DNA from: an endosymbiont of Escarpia spicata
Lineage (GTDB): Bacteria; Pseudomonadota; Gammaproteobacteria; Chromatiales; Chromatiaceae
Length of the DNA: 64,000 nucleotides
Reading direction: 5' to 3'
NCBI GenBank assembly: GCA_003349915.1
Contig: QFXE01000021.1
Coordinates: 62,001-126,000, forward strand
Position 1 is the stretch's first letter. Every line of letters begins with the position of its first letter. Both the position numbers and the translations under genes were made by a program. The notes under the pieces were generated by a model. The model searched no databases, was not told the DNA's origin, and saw only the letters and a list, made by a program, of their open reading frames with translations. This document shows, piece by piece, positions 36,671 through 46,888 of the stretch.

Positions 36671-37114
36671 ATGTTGAAACAACGGATTCTGAATGATGTA
36701 AAGACCGCCATGAAGGCGAAGGACAAGCCCCGGCTTGGCACCCTTCGCCTGATCACTGCGGCGATCAAGCAGCGCGAAGTCGACGAGCGCATTGAGCTTG
36801 ACGACACGCAGGTGCTGACCATCCTGGACAAGATGATCAAACAGCGCAGGGATTCGATCAGTCAGTATGAAAAGGCTGGACGCGCCGAGCTGGCCGAACA
36901 GGAACAGCGCGAAATCGAAGTCATTCAGGACTATCTGCCGGAGGGCCTGAGCGACGCAGAGATCACCGCAATGATCGACGAGGCCATCAACGCCACAGGC
37001 GCCAGCGCCATGCAGGACATGGGCAAGGTGATGGGTCAGTTGAAGCCAAAAATGCAGGGCCGCGCCGACATGGGCAAGGTCAGCGGACTGGTAAAGCAGA
37101 AACTGGCAGGCTGA
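36671..37114 (+). CDS. yqeY: GatB/YqeY domain protein
   Basis: The 147-residue protein starts MLKQRILNDVKTAMKAKDKP and matches the stand-alone YqeY family, related to the tail domain of GatB. It includes LRLITAAIKQREVDER and a C-terminal GKVMGQLKPKMQGRADMGKV. It probably binds tRNA; the cellular role is undefined. It is consistently found between rpsU and dnaG in gammaproteobacteria, as here. Confidence 0.94.
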   Translation: MLKQRILNDVKTAMKAKDKPRLGTLRLITAAIKQREVDERIELDDTQVLTILDKMIKQRRDSISQYEKAGRAELAEQEQREIEVIQDYLPEGLSDAEITAMIDEAINATGASAMQDMGKVMGQLKPKMQGRADMGKVSGLVKQKLAG

Positions 37115-37197
37115 CAGACCAGGTTCAAACCTTCCACCGGCAACACCACTTTCCGCTATCCTTAGCGAAACCCAGTTGCTGAGCACCGCCAGACATC

Positions 37198-38952
37198 ATG
37201 GCAGGAAGAATCCCCCCTCAATTTATCGATGACCTCCTCACGCGCGTGAATATCGTCGACGTGGTCAACCACCGCGTCCCCCTGAAAAAAGCCGGCAGAG
37301 ACTACCAGGCCTGCTGTCCATTCCACGACGAAAAGACCCCCTCCTTCACCGTCAGTGCCGAAAAACAGTTCTATCACTGCTTCGGTTGCGGCGCCCACGG
37401 CTCCGCCATCGGCTTTCTGATGGAGTATGACAACCTGGGTTTCGTCGAAGCCGTCGAGGATCTCGCAGGCATGGCAGGCCTGGAAGTCCCCAGAGAGGCT
37501 GGAGTCTCACAAGGGCCAGATCTGCGACCGCTCTACGATCTGCTTGAAAAATCTGCTGACTTCTACCGCAGTCGACTGCGCGAACATCCCCAGGCCCCAC
37601 AAGCGGTCCAGTACCTGAAAAACAGGGGTCTGAGCGGCGAGATCGCTGCCACCTTCGGCATCGGTTACGCTCCGCCCGGATGGGACAACCTGCTGAAACA
37701 TTTTGGCACCGATGAACAGACCATCGGCAAACTGCGCGAAACCGGGCTCATCTCGGAACCCGACGACAAACGTTACGACCGTTTCCGCAACCGGATCATC
37801 TTCCCCATTCGAGACCAGCGCGGCCGGACCATCGGCTTTGGCGGGCGCGTGCTGGACGACAGCACACCCAAATACCTCAACTCACCGGAAACTCCCCTGT
37901 TCCATAAAGGCCGCGAACTCTATGGGCTTTATGAGGCCAAGCAGGCACTGCGCAAGATCGAACGCCTACTGGTGGTCGAAGGGTATATGGATGTGGTTGC
38001 CCTGGCCCAGTTCGGCATTCGCAATGCCGTGGCCACACTGGGCACCGCCACCACACCGGAACATCTGGAGCTGATCTTTCGCACCTGTCCTGAGGTGGTC
38101 TTCTGTTTCGATGGCGACCGGGCGGGGCGGGACGCTGCCTGGAAGGCGCTGCAGACTGCCCTGCCTGTGATGCGCGAGGGGCGCGAAGCCCGTTTCCTCT
38201 TCCTGCCGGACGGCGAAGACCCCGATACCCTGATCCGCAAGGAGGGTAGCGAAGCGTTCGACATGCGCCTGGATCAGGCACAGCCACTCTCAAACTTCCT
38301 GCTCGAACACCTGGCGTCCCAGGTTCGCATGGACACCATCGATGGCCGCGCCCGACTGGCTGAACTGGCGAGACCCCTGCTGGAGAAGCTGCCTCCCGGC
38401 ATCTTCCGTCGCATGATGTATCAGCAACTGGAGCAGACAGTGGGTCTGCAGAACGGCACGCTTGGCAATAGCGCCAACCCGCCCCAAGCCGGCAAGCGAC
38501 CACCCGCATCGGGCGGAGAGTATCGGAAACAGCGGCCCAAACTGATCAGCAACGCCATCGCCCTGCTGCTCGACATGCCAACCGTGGCACCGGTAGCAAA
38601 AGAAGTGTCCGACGACTGGAAAAACTGGGACACACCGGGAATCCCTCTACTGCATGAATTACTTGAAATTATCTATACCCATCCTACGCTTAATAAAGCA
38701 ACACTACTCGAACGTTGGCGTGATCGGGACGAGTATCGCCATCTGGCGAAAATTGCGGCACGCCGATTTGATTTTCCAGGCATGAATCATGAAGCGGAGT
38801 TTCGTGACGTACTGAACAGGCTTGTCGATCAATACAGAAAAGCCAATGCATTGGCACCAAGGAACGCGCCGCTCAGTGAGATGTCTGAAGAGCTGTCGGA
38901 GCTTAGACAAAGATTTCCCGGCAAAATCGAGGCCGACGATGACAATGAATAG
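37198..38952 (+). CDS. dnaG: DNA primase
   Basis: The 584-residue primase makes RNA primers for replication. The N-terminal zinc domain contains CPFHDEKTPSF and CFGCGAHG. The RNA polymerase core includes FRNRIIFPIRDQRGRTIGFG, and the TOPRIM motif reads LLVVEGYMDVVALAQFG, with FCFDGDRAGRDAAW after it. The C-terminal DnaB-interacting domain covers roughly the last 140 residues. The length is normal. It follows yqeY and precedes rpoD. Confidence 0.97.
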   Translation: MAGRIPPQFIDDLLTRVNIVDVVNHRVPLKKAGRDYQACCPFHDEKTPSFTVSAEKQFYHCFGCGAHGSAIGFLMEYDNLGFVEAVEDLAGMAGLEVPREAGVSQGPDLRPLYDLLEKSADFYRSRLREHPQAPQAVQYLKNRGLSGEIAATFGIGYAPPGWDNLLKHFGTDEQTIGKLRETGLISEPDDKRYDRFRNRIIFPIRDQRGRTIGFGGRVLDDSTPKYLNSPETPLFHKGRELYGLYEAKQALRKIERLLVVEGYMDVVALAQFGIRNAVATLGTATTPEHLELIFRTCPEVVFCFDGDRAGRDAAWKALQTALPVMREGREARFLFLPDGEDPDTLIRKEGSEAFDMRLDQAQPLSNFLLEHLASQVRMDTIDGRARLAELARPLLEKLPPGIFRRMMYQQLEQTVGLQNGTLGNSANPPQAGKRPPASGGEYRKQRPKLISNAIALLLDMPTVAPVAKEVSDDWKNWDTPGIPLLHELLEIIYTHPTLNKATLLERWRDRDEYRHLAKIAARRFDFPGMNHEAEFRDVLNRLVDQYRKANALAPRNAPLSEMSEELSELRQRFPGKIEADDDNE

Positions 38953-39056
38953 CGCACAGGGGCAACTGACGCAAACCACAGACCAGTCACATTTCGGGTA
39001 AAACGCATGGAAACAAGGCACAATTCAAGGCACTACTGGAAAAAAATTAAAAAACC

Positions 39057-39066
39057 GTGCTAGAAT
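39057..39066 (+). promoter_or_regulatory. Extended -10 promoter upstream of rpoD
   Basis: GTGCTAGAAT contains an extended -10 element (TGnTAGAAT) about 50 bp before the rpoD start; no good -35 is visible. It suggests that rpoD has its own promoter in addition to read-through from dnaG. Confidence 0.5.
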
Positions 39067-39114
39067 GGGCAGTTCGTTTGTCGGCTCGTGCGCACCCGTA
39101 TAACAAGGTAAAAA

Positions 39115-40959
<1,845 letters not shown>

Positions 40960-40972
40960 AACGCCACAGCAC

Positions 40973-41013
40973 AAAAAGGCCGCGGGTACAGCGAGCGTAC
41001 CCACGGCCTTTTT
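40973..41013 (+). terminator. Rho-independent terminator after rpoD
   Basis: AAAAAGGCCGCGGGTAC / GTACCCACGGCCTTTTT forms a long stem with one mismatch and a 7 nt loop, and ends in a T5 run. It starts 13 bp after the rpoD stop and isolates rpoD from the tRNA. Confidence 0.9.
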
Positions 41014-41036
41014 GCTACAATCCTCACGCCCTATTC

Positions 41037-41110
<74 letters not shown>

Positions 41111-41113
<3 letters not shown>

Positions 41114-41268
41114 ATAATTTCAATGACTTACAAATTTCAGCCGATTGGTGAGTTTTCTCATGTAGGCATGGGAAATAAGTTTTATGCTCTTACTCCAGAT
41201 TTGTAATCAGCTGGTCGGTAGTTCGACCTCTCTCGCCAACTCCAATAAAATCAAAGACTTACAAAAAT
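41111..41268 (+). other. tRNA-like remnant and duplicated tRNA-flanking sequence
   Basis: The 27 bp directly after the tRNA (41111-41137, starting CCAATAATTTCAATGACTTA) recurs at 41242-41268 with 22 of 27 identities. Just before the second copy, 41195-41240 reads like the 3' half of a tRNA: a TTGTAATCAG anticodon-arm segment, a GGTCGG variable part and a GTTCGAC T-loop. It resembles tRNA-Thr(UGU) but has lost its 5' half and acceptor pairing. This is what repeated integration at a tRNA end leaves behind. Confidence 0.55.
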
Positions 41269-41308
41269 CCCGCTTCGGCGGGATTTTTTCTGTAGACGAA
41301 TTGTAGAC
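41252..41308 (+). other. att-like module A: CAAAGACTTA, hairpin, GTAGAC-N5-GTAGAC
   Basis: CAAAGACTTA (41252-41261) is followed by a terminator-like hairpin (AAATCCCGC-TTCG-GCGGGATTT, T-run) and then by GTAGAC twice, at 41292-41297 and 41303-41308, separated by 5 bp. A module with identical geometry lies at 47761-47818. From 41309 to 41528 I see no gene. Confidence 0.5.
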
Positions 41309-41528
41309 GGTCTGGTTTTGTGCAAGATTGTTTTGCATGGAATTGATTGATGAATACAATTAAAGATAGTTATCGAACATAGCACAATCCATTAATAAAA
41401 TTAATGCAAAATAAAGGGAATTAATTGCGAACAATGTATTTACCCACTAAACTCTCCTTTAACAACACCCCCCACGCCTCTCATCAGAACGGCGCACCCT
41501 GGGGGGTCACTTTTTCTGGGGCCGGAAA

Positions 41529-42422
41529 ATGAAATACAACAAGCCCCATACTGACTTTGATGGCCAAGTCGATCTACTCATTCAACGTGGAATGATAGTG
41601 TCAAATCGAGAGCAGGCCAGGTATTACCTCCAACACCTCAACTACTACCGATTGTCTGGTTACTGGCTGCCTTTTGAAGTCAGTCGAAATCCTCACCAAT
41701 TCGCGTCTGGTACCAATTTTGAGCAGGTTATCGATCTTTATGTCTTTGATCGAGAATTGCGTTTGCTGGTCATTGACGCGGTAGAGCGTATTGAAGTATC
41801 GGTCCGAACTCAGTGGGCTTATCACTTATCAGAGAAGTATGGGCCACATGCTCATCTTGATAGTGGGCTGTTTTTCAAACAGGACAAATATCTGGCGACA
41901 CTTGGTAAGCTCACGGGTGAAATTGCTCGTAGCAAAGAGGCATTTATTCAGCATTTGCTAGATGCATACGATGAAACGACACCGCCCATATGGGCTGTTG
42001 TCGAGGTGATGTCGTTTGGTCAGCTCTCTCAATTCTATGCCAATTTGAAGTTGCGCCAGGACAGAAAATCCATCGCCGACACCTATAATCTGGATGAAAA
42101 AGTGTTGGGCTCATTTCTTCATCAAATCAACACGATCCGCAATGCCTGTGCGCACCATAGCCGCCTCTGGAATCGTCGCTTCACCATGCAGATGATCATA
42201 CCCGGCAAACGCCCTGCAGGATTGCAGCAGAATTTCAATCGAGACCAAATGGTGCTGAAGAAAATCTACAATCCTTTGGTGATGCTAGCCTATTTAATGG
42301 ATCGGACCTGCCCGAGTCACCATTTCAAAACCAGGCTGAAAGATTTACTCGATCAGCATAATATTGATGAGGATGCGATGGGCTTTCCCCGACAATGGCG
42401 CGCCCTGCCCATTTGGAACTAG
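41529..42422 (+). CDS. Abi_2 family abortive-infection protein (HEPN-type)
   Basis: The 297-residue protein has the Abi_2 (AbiD/AbiF-like) pattern: an N-terminal LIQRGMIVSNREQARYYLQH, then YYRLSGYWLPFE, YVFDRELRLLVIDAVERIEV, and WAVVEVMSFGQLSQFY. A C-terminal RNACAHH matches the RX4H motif of HEPN ribonucleases. Members block phage growth, probably by cleaving RNA. It is the first gene after the tRNA and att-like module, with accessory neighbours. Whether it works alone or lost a partner is not visible. Confidence 0.82.
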   Translation: MKYNKPHTDFDGQVDLLIQRGMIVSNREQARYYLQHLNYYRLSGYWLPFEVSRNPHQFASGTNFEQVIDLYVFDRELRLLVIDAVERIEVSVRTQWAYHLSEKYGPHAHLDSGLFFKQDKYLATLGKLTGEIARSKEAFIQHLLDAYDETTPPIWAVVEVMSFGQLSQFYANLKLRQDRKSIADTYNLDEKVLGSFLHQINTIRNACAHHSRLWNRRFTMQMIIPGKRPAGLQQNFNRDQMVLKKIYNPLVMLAYLMDRTCPSHHFKTRLKDLLDQHNIDEDAMGFPRQWRALPIWN

Positions 42423-42454
42423 AACCCGAATAAACAACGGTCCGGAAACGACGG

Positions 42455-42643
42455 ATGCCCATTCTTGATTGGTTAAACAAAGGCGAGGCGGTACGCACCG
42501 CAAAGCAGGTGGAGATTCCGGTGCCTTACCGGCTGCTTCAAGGGGTGAAGAGTCTCTCTTATGGTGATCCCGCCAGCGAAAACATGCTGATCCAGGGCGA
42601 TAATCTGGAGCACAGCAAATGGCTCTCCATGATGAGGATCAAT
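42455..42643 (+). pseudogene. Remnant of a type III restriction-modification methyltransferase gene
   Basis: The frame starts MPILDWLNKGEAVRTAKQV and reads PYRLLQGVKSLSYGDPASEN then MLIQGDNLEHSKWLSMM, the N-terminus of Mod-type adenine methyltransferases. In full-length homologues about 40 residues carrying the catalytic DPPY lie between GDNLE and a later DDNLEH.KWL.MM. Here the two DNLE stretches are fused, implying an internal deletion between short repeats. The frame then runs into an inverted-repeat element and stops. It cannot be active. Confidence 0.7.
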
Positions 42644-42702
42644 AGGGGACAGACCACGTTTTTCAGCAGCCAACCATAATAAACCGTGGTCTGTCCCTAT
42701 TA
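42641..42702. repeat. Inverted-repeat element (GGGGACAGACCACG), copy 1
   Basis: AATAGGGGACAGACCACGTT and its near-perfect reverse complement AACCGTGGTCTGTCCCTATT enclose about 20 bp. The same 60 bp unit recurs at 43346-43405 in the same orientation, and a degenerate right arm lies at 44210-44232. It resembles RAYT-associated REP sequences or a short MITE. Confidence 0.85.
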
Positions 42703-42736
42703 TTCACGCTTAGATGTTAGCAACTAAAAAACACTT

Positions 42737-43267
42737 ATGAAGCATATTATTATTATCGCTGTAATTTTGAATCTTGCTGGCTGTGGTTACAAAGCCCTTA
42801 AGCCAGAAACACTTAATGTTAACGTAGCCGGTAACCAGCTATCAGCCAGCAATATTGTTACAGCTAACTACTGTGAAGGAGGTATCCTTCTCCCCGGCCA
42901 TACTGAATTCCACTCACAAAAATGTTTTATCGTAGAAACAAAGGATCGTTTCATATTCCTTCGGCGTAAAGGAGAAGAAGTCAGTAATACAAAGCCACCA
43001 TTAGGTGAACTCAAATACACACAAATACAAAGCATAGGAATGTGGAAATCAGGCGTTGGGCGCCAACTACACATTCGCATACCAACAGGTGATACATTTG
43101 TCCTTCAGTTTCAGTTAATGAAAAGTGCAGCATTTATTAATACAGAAGCTATGGACAGCCTGTATAAAAATTTAAAATCAAAAGGATATCCAGAATTCGA
43201 AGTGACTGAAATAACACTCCCTGTAACGGATCTTCCCTTCTTCATCTTCTTGCCAATAATAATCTGA
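42737..43267 (+). CDS. Small lipoprotein of unknown function
   Basis: This 176-residue product has a lipoprotein signal (HIIIIAVILNLAGCGYKAL), with the lipidated Cys near residue 16. A beta-rich body follows (KCFIVETKDRFIFLRRKGEE; GRQLHIRIPTGDTFVLQFQL) with a hydrophobic C-terminus. I do not recognise a family. The gene is AT-rich compared with its surroundings and lies between two direct copies of the GGGGACAGACCACG element, suggesting horizontal acquisition. Confidence 0.6.
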   Translation: MKHIIIIAVILNLAGCGYKALKPETLNVNVAGNQLSASNIVTANYCEGGILLPGHTEFHSQKCFIVETKDRFIFLRRKGEEVSNTKPPLGELKYTQIQSIGMWKSGVGRQLHIRIPTGDTFVLQFQLMKSAAFINTEAMDSLYKNLKSKGYPEFEVTEITLPVTDLPFFIFLPIII

Positions 43268-43345
43268 AAAAAATGCTAACAAATAGCTCCAGAGGACTTT
43301 TGAGACTGTGCGGTTTTTGTGCATTCCGCTACGCTACATCGTTTT

Positions 43346-43405
43346 ATAGGGGACAGACCACGTTTTTCATCAGCCACCCATAGTAAACCGTGGTCTGTCC
43401 CTATT
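43346..43405. repeat. Inverted-repeat element (GGGGACAGACCACG), copy 2
   Basis: ATAGGGGACAGACCACGTTT is paired with AAACCGTGGTCTGTCCCTAT; the internal part TTCATCAGCCACCCATAGT is close to that of copy 1. It truncates the 5' end of a relE remnant on its right side. Confidence 0.85.
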
Positions 43406-43407
43406 AT

Positions 43408-43574
43408 TTCTTCCGGCTGTTTGGAATGCCAGATTGTTACAAGATCAAACAGTGCGGCTCAGGTTACCGGCTGGTCTATCACGTAGATCAGGAAGAAATC
43501 GTTGTCTTGGTCCTCTAGGTAAACGCGAGAGAAATCGAGCTTACAAGACGGCCAAAAAACGACTTGTCGAATAA
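43408..43574 (+). pseudogene. RelE/ParE-type toxin remnant
   Basis: One frame reads RLFGMPDCYKIKQCGSGYRL then VYHVDQEEIVVLVL and stops. A second frame continues LGKRERNRAYKTAKKRLVE to a stop at 43572-43574. Together they match the C-terminal two thirds of RelE toxins (MPDCYKIKLR..GYRLVY... and GKRER..Y). The N-terminus is replaced by the inverted-repeat element, a frameshift lies near 43515, and no antitoxin gene is seen. Confidence 0.75.
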
Positions 43575-43678
43575 TGACTTATTGATAAATGCCAGGACAT
43601 CATTTACATCGCTCTTTAACAATTTGATAGCCACTCAAGCAGTTACTACGAATACGCCCAAACTTATTGGAGAGATTC

Positions 43679-44205
43679 ATGAAAAAAAACGCTTGAACAA
43701 TACCGGCAATTGGCTGTTCAGCGGCATCTCGATGGAGAAAGCCCTGAGGGCATTTGTATCTCTCTTGGTCGAACCAGACCATGGTTGTACAAGTGGCTGG
43801 ATCGTTATGACCCAGGCGATCCAGATTGGTGCCTGGATAGATCCAGATTGCCACTCTCCAGCCCACAGCGAACAGCCAGAGAGATTGAGGAGATCGTTAA
43901 AGTGACCCGTCTCAGCCTCTACAACCAGGGCCTGTTCTGCGGTGCCCAAGCCATCCTGTGGTATCTTGAAGAGCAGAACGTACAGCCCTACCATCTCTTC
44001 GAACCATCAACCGTATTCTGAGCCGTAATGACCTGACTCACCGGCGTACGGGACGCTACGAGCCAAAGGGCGCACGGTACCCGAATCTGCCTACAAGGAC
44101 CCCAAACTTTCGACACCAAACGGATTTCGTAGGGCCGCGTCATCTCAGAGGTAAAGCCGACTCCATACGATTCTACAGTATGAACGCCATTGGTCTGAGG
44201 GAGAA
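43679..44205 (+). pseudogene. Degenerate IS481-like transposase
   Basis: The frames join to KKTLEQYRQLAVQRHLDGES, ICISLGRTRPWLYKWLDRYD, then LSLYNQGLFCGAQAILWYLE, followed in another frame by SLRTINRILSRNDLTHRRTG and HQTDFVGPRHLRGKADSIRF. This is a helix-turn-helix plus the start of a DDE integrase-core transposase. A run of eight A after the ATG (seven would be in frame), a second frameshift near 43995 and a missing C-terminus make it dead. IS481-like is my best family guess. No terminal repeats are identified. Confidence 0.65.
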
Positions 44206-44228
44206 AAATGTGGTACGTCCCTTATTAT

Positions 44229-44333
44229 TCACTCAAGGAAGTGATCCAGAATCGCATCGGAGACCCGGTCGGCCAGCTTGTCCGGATGACCTTCCGATAC
44301 CGACTCAGAGATAAATAGATAATGGCTTGGCAT
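44229..44333 (-). pseudogene. metK: N-terminal fragment of S-adenosylmethionine synthetase
   Basis: A 34-codon frame starts [20 protein letters not shown] and continues [14 protein letters not shown] to a stop. [24 protein letters not shown] is the invariant N-terminus of MetK. All catalytic domains beyond it are missing; the break coincides with a degenerate right arm of the GGGGACAGACCACG element (44210-44232). Its 5' end overlaps the 3' end of the upstream 398-residue gene by 29 bp. Confidence 0.8.
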
Positions 44334-45501
44334 GGTTTTTCCGCCTGAGTTTGCTGACCCAACGATCCACTGAGTTCCAGTTCGCACGAATGAAGTCCGG
44401 CTCGGAATCGGCTTGAGCCTCGGCATCCAGGAGTTTTTTCAAGGCCTCTTCCCGGCCGACATTTAGAACGGCTGCGACTAAGGGGAGTCTATCTGGAGAC
44501 ATCAAGCGCCCATACTCCACCCAGCGGGTCTCCTGCTCATCGGTAAATTTGAGCCTTATGTCCTGGATTTCCAGGCAGGCAGGAAAAATCATCGCCGTCC
44601 ACTCAATCCCGCCCGGGTATTCCGATGGGACAAGGTGGCCATCTGGACTTCCGATGAATCCCTGTCGGTGAAAATGGCCTATCACCCTCGTCAGGTCGCG
44701 AAATGAGCAACTCCCATGGACAAGGTAAATCCTGCGGTTGAGATCAAGTGTACGCAGGAATGTTTTGAATGGTCGTACTCTGGGCAGGCCCTGACTGGCC
44801 AGGCCGACAATCTTCCGGTTAAAGCGTGCGAGTGCCTCTGGTGTGCCAGGAACATCGTGGCAGTCGCCCCTGATGTATTGGATTTGTGCACGAGTCAGGA
44901 CTGCATAGATCGAAACCACGGAAGCGATCTCCCGATCTGCTTCGATATCGTCAAGGCAGTCCACCAGTTCATGCAGTCTGTAACTGGGAACCGGGAAAAC
45001 CAGGGTTTTATACGCGCCAGCCGAAAAATTGGTTATGACCGGAAAGTTCTTGGGATGGGTAATGTACCGGGCATTGAATTCTGCTTCGATGCTCTGCTTG
45101 GCTTCATCCTCCCAGAGATCAGGAAAGGTGAAAGACATGTGTTGTTCCAGACTCTTCCAGTCCGTACCCGGGGTGTCCGTTATCATGCCTTCTATGCCCC
45201 GCCAGACAAATCGGGCAGTCAGGACACCTCGGGAAGCCTCGAACTCCAGTTCGACGTGCGTCTCTGGAACTGTATCTTCATAACGTACGAACCAGCCAGA
45301 ATCCGTGATCCGGAATGACTTCGCAGATAGTGTACCTAGATAGAGCCGGGACGGCAGATCAGTTGCAGAGCGAACTTCACAGGGTGCCTTGTACTGGCAC
45401 AGTGGTTGGCCGTAGGTGGTGCCAACAGGCAGAAAGTCGGTACCGAACTCAGGTGGTTCCACAAAAACGTCGGCATTTTCATTGTGGTTTGCGTTGCTCA
45501 T
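44305..45501 (-). CDS. Hypothetical protein, 398 residues
   Basis: I do not recognise this soluble protein. It has an acidic N-terminus ([20 protein letters not shown]), a beta-rich part ([40 protein letters not shown]), a mixed middle with [20 protein letters not shown], and a basic C-terminus ending in the region shared with the metK fragment. [18 protein letters not shown] is a possible ligand-binding stretch. No membrane helices or signal peptide are seen. It lies in the accessory zone, so a mobile-element cargo role is plausible but unproven. Confidence 0.65.
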   Translation of the reverse strand: MSNANHNENADVFVEPPEFGTDFLPVGTTYGQPLCQYKAPCEVRSATDLPSRLYLGTLSAKSFRITDSGWFVRYEDTVPETHVELEFEASRGVLTARFVWRGIEGMITDTPGTDWKSLEQHMSFTFPDLWEDEAKQSIEAEFNARYITHPKNFPVITNFSAGAYKTLVFPVPSYRLHELVDCLDDIEADREIASVVSIYAVLTRAQIQYIRGDCHDVPGTPEALARFNRKIVGLASQGLPRVRPFKTFLRTLDLNRRIYLVHGSCSFRDLTRVIGHFHRQGFIGSPDGHLVPSEYPGGIEWTAMIFPACLEIQDIRLKFTDEQETRWVEYGRLMSPDRLPLVAAVLNVGREEALKKLLDAEAQADSEPDFIRANWNSVDRWVSKLRRKNHAKPLSIYL

Positions 45502-46016
45502 TTGCTCACCTCTGCCGCCCCATAATTGCCGAGCGCGGCAACACCTTGGGGCAGAGGAAGTGTGGCAAGCGCTTTAGCAGCATTTCTGAATCGCCCTGCA
45601 AGTTGCTGATTAACTCGGCGACGCCTGTCTGACAGGCACAAAAAAACCCGCTCAGCTCACGCTAAAGCAGGTTGCCCCTCTCTTTAGCTGAATTTCTATA
45701 GCGCCCGCAAGCTGAACCGAACTCAAATCGGCGCTTATATTTAAGATTATGACCAATACCAATACTTGTCAATAGCAAAAGTTACAAGTGTAGTTTGATA
45801 AAGAGAAAGATGTAAATCACGCATACAAGGCAAACTCACTCGGACAAAAGCGTCGTTTAATTTGTGTATTCTGCTACGCTCCATCTTACACAAACCAATC
45901 GCCACTTTTGCCTTCCAGTGTTTCGCAACGTTATGCGGAAAGGAGCGTCAATGAAACAAAAAAGATCAATTTGAGATGATGCAATGTGAGTACTTGGCAT
46001 CGGCGAAGAGAAAGGC
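45502..46016. other. Intergenic region with minus-strand terminator and imperfect duplication
   Basis: There is no supported gene in 515 bp. A minus-strand hairpin (45642-45671; AACCTGCTTTAGC pairing with GCTGAGCGGGTT) followed by seven T lies upstream of the 398-residue gene and may terminate or attenuate. Two related stretches of about 50 bp, 45572-45620 and 45682-45733, share CTTTAGC, ATTTCT, CGCCC and GCAAG blocks and look like an old duplication. A further inverted repeat TTTGTGTA / TACACAAA lies near 45860-45896. Confidence 0.4.
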
Positions 46017-46886
46017 ATGATCCTCCTGGCTCACAGTCATAGCGACCAAGATGCAGCCTATGCACTGTCGGAATGGCTATACAAGGCGTGGCCCGACCTC
46101 TTCGTGTACCTCACGCATCGCCACTTTCCTGAGCCCGAAGAGATCATGGAACACCACTACCTGTCGGTGATTCCACACTCGGACGCTTTGCTCTGCCTCG
46201 TTAGCAGGAACAGCCTCGGATCTGACGCCGTATCGCTGGAGTTGCAGGTGGCCAGAAAAAGCTCGCGTCCGACAATACTAGTCCTTCATCCACAGATGAG
46301 TCCTTCTGATTTCCTCGAACTACAATCAGTTATCGAGTTCTGGGGTGACACCTACGGTGAGGTGATCGACACGCGAGATATTTTGGGTGAGCAAGCTCTC
46401 GTGGAGAGGCTCTGTAGAGAATTGAACAGGCCGTGGCCAGCGTTCGTACCATCCGGCTCTCTCACAGCCATCGTCAAAAAGCCGCGAAGATTACCGAGTC
46501 CGACGAGGATGCCAATCCCTGATACCGAAGCTATCTTCACAGGGCAAGCCTCTCGCGAGCAAGCAGAGCAGTGGCTCGCAATATTGCTCAAAGGGTGGGA
46601 CAACCGCATCCGCTCCCGTGGCCTCGAGTCGGGAGTCGACGCGATGGAACGCCTCTTTTCCCCGGAAAGCAGAGCGGCACAGTTGCTCACGTCATTTCCA
46701 GATTGGGCCTGGGGCAGTTTGATGACTCAGCTGCGCCCTTTGATAAATGACAAATTCCGAGCCGAGACTCAAGTCCTCCTCCACGCGCACCAGGGAAATC
46801 CTGAAATTTCGAGGGCGCTCGCCGCCATTCTGCTTCTTTCAGCTGAGTTAGAGTCTCATCTCGATGGCGACGTCCCCCCTTTCTGA
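46017..46886 (+). CDS. TIR-like domain protein
   Basis: The 289-residue protein begins MILLAHSHSDQDAAYALSEW, matching the first strand and helix of TIR domains. It continues with SDALLCLVSRNSLGSDAVSL then ELQVARKSSRPTILVL, where the Glu after the S-rich loop occupies the position of the catalytic NADase Glu. The C-terminal 120 residues are helical and unassigned (REQAEQWLAILLKGWDNRIR). Bacterial TIR proteins often deplete NAD in phage defence. Accessory context supports that, but no partner gene is evident. Confidence 0.65.
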   Translation: MILLAHSHSDQDAAYALSEWLYKAWPDLFVYLTHRHFPEPEEIMEHHYLSVIPHSDALLCLVSRNSLGSDAVSLELQVARKSSRPTILVLHPQMSPSDFLELQSVIEFWGDTYGEVIDTRDILGEQALVERLCRELNRPWPAFVPSGSLTAIVKKPRRLPSPTRMPIPDTEAIFTGQASREQAEQWLAILLKGWDNRIRSRGLESGVDAMERLFSPESRAAQLLTSFPDWAWGSLMTQLRPLINDKFRAETQVLLHAHQGNPEISRALAAILLLSAELESHLDGDVPPF

Positions 46887-46888
46887 AT

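Noticed and set aside
45855-45945. Integron attC-like site (GTTATGC near 45930 with an upstream inverted repeat)
   Set aside because: The GTTATGC sequence does not fit GTTRRRY fully, no paired inner sites were found, and there is no integrase gene.
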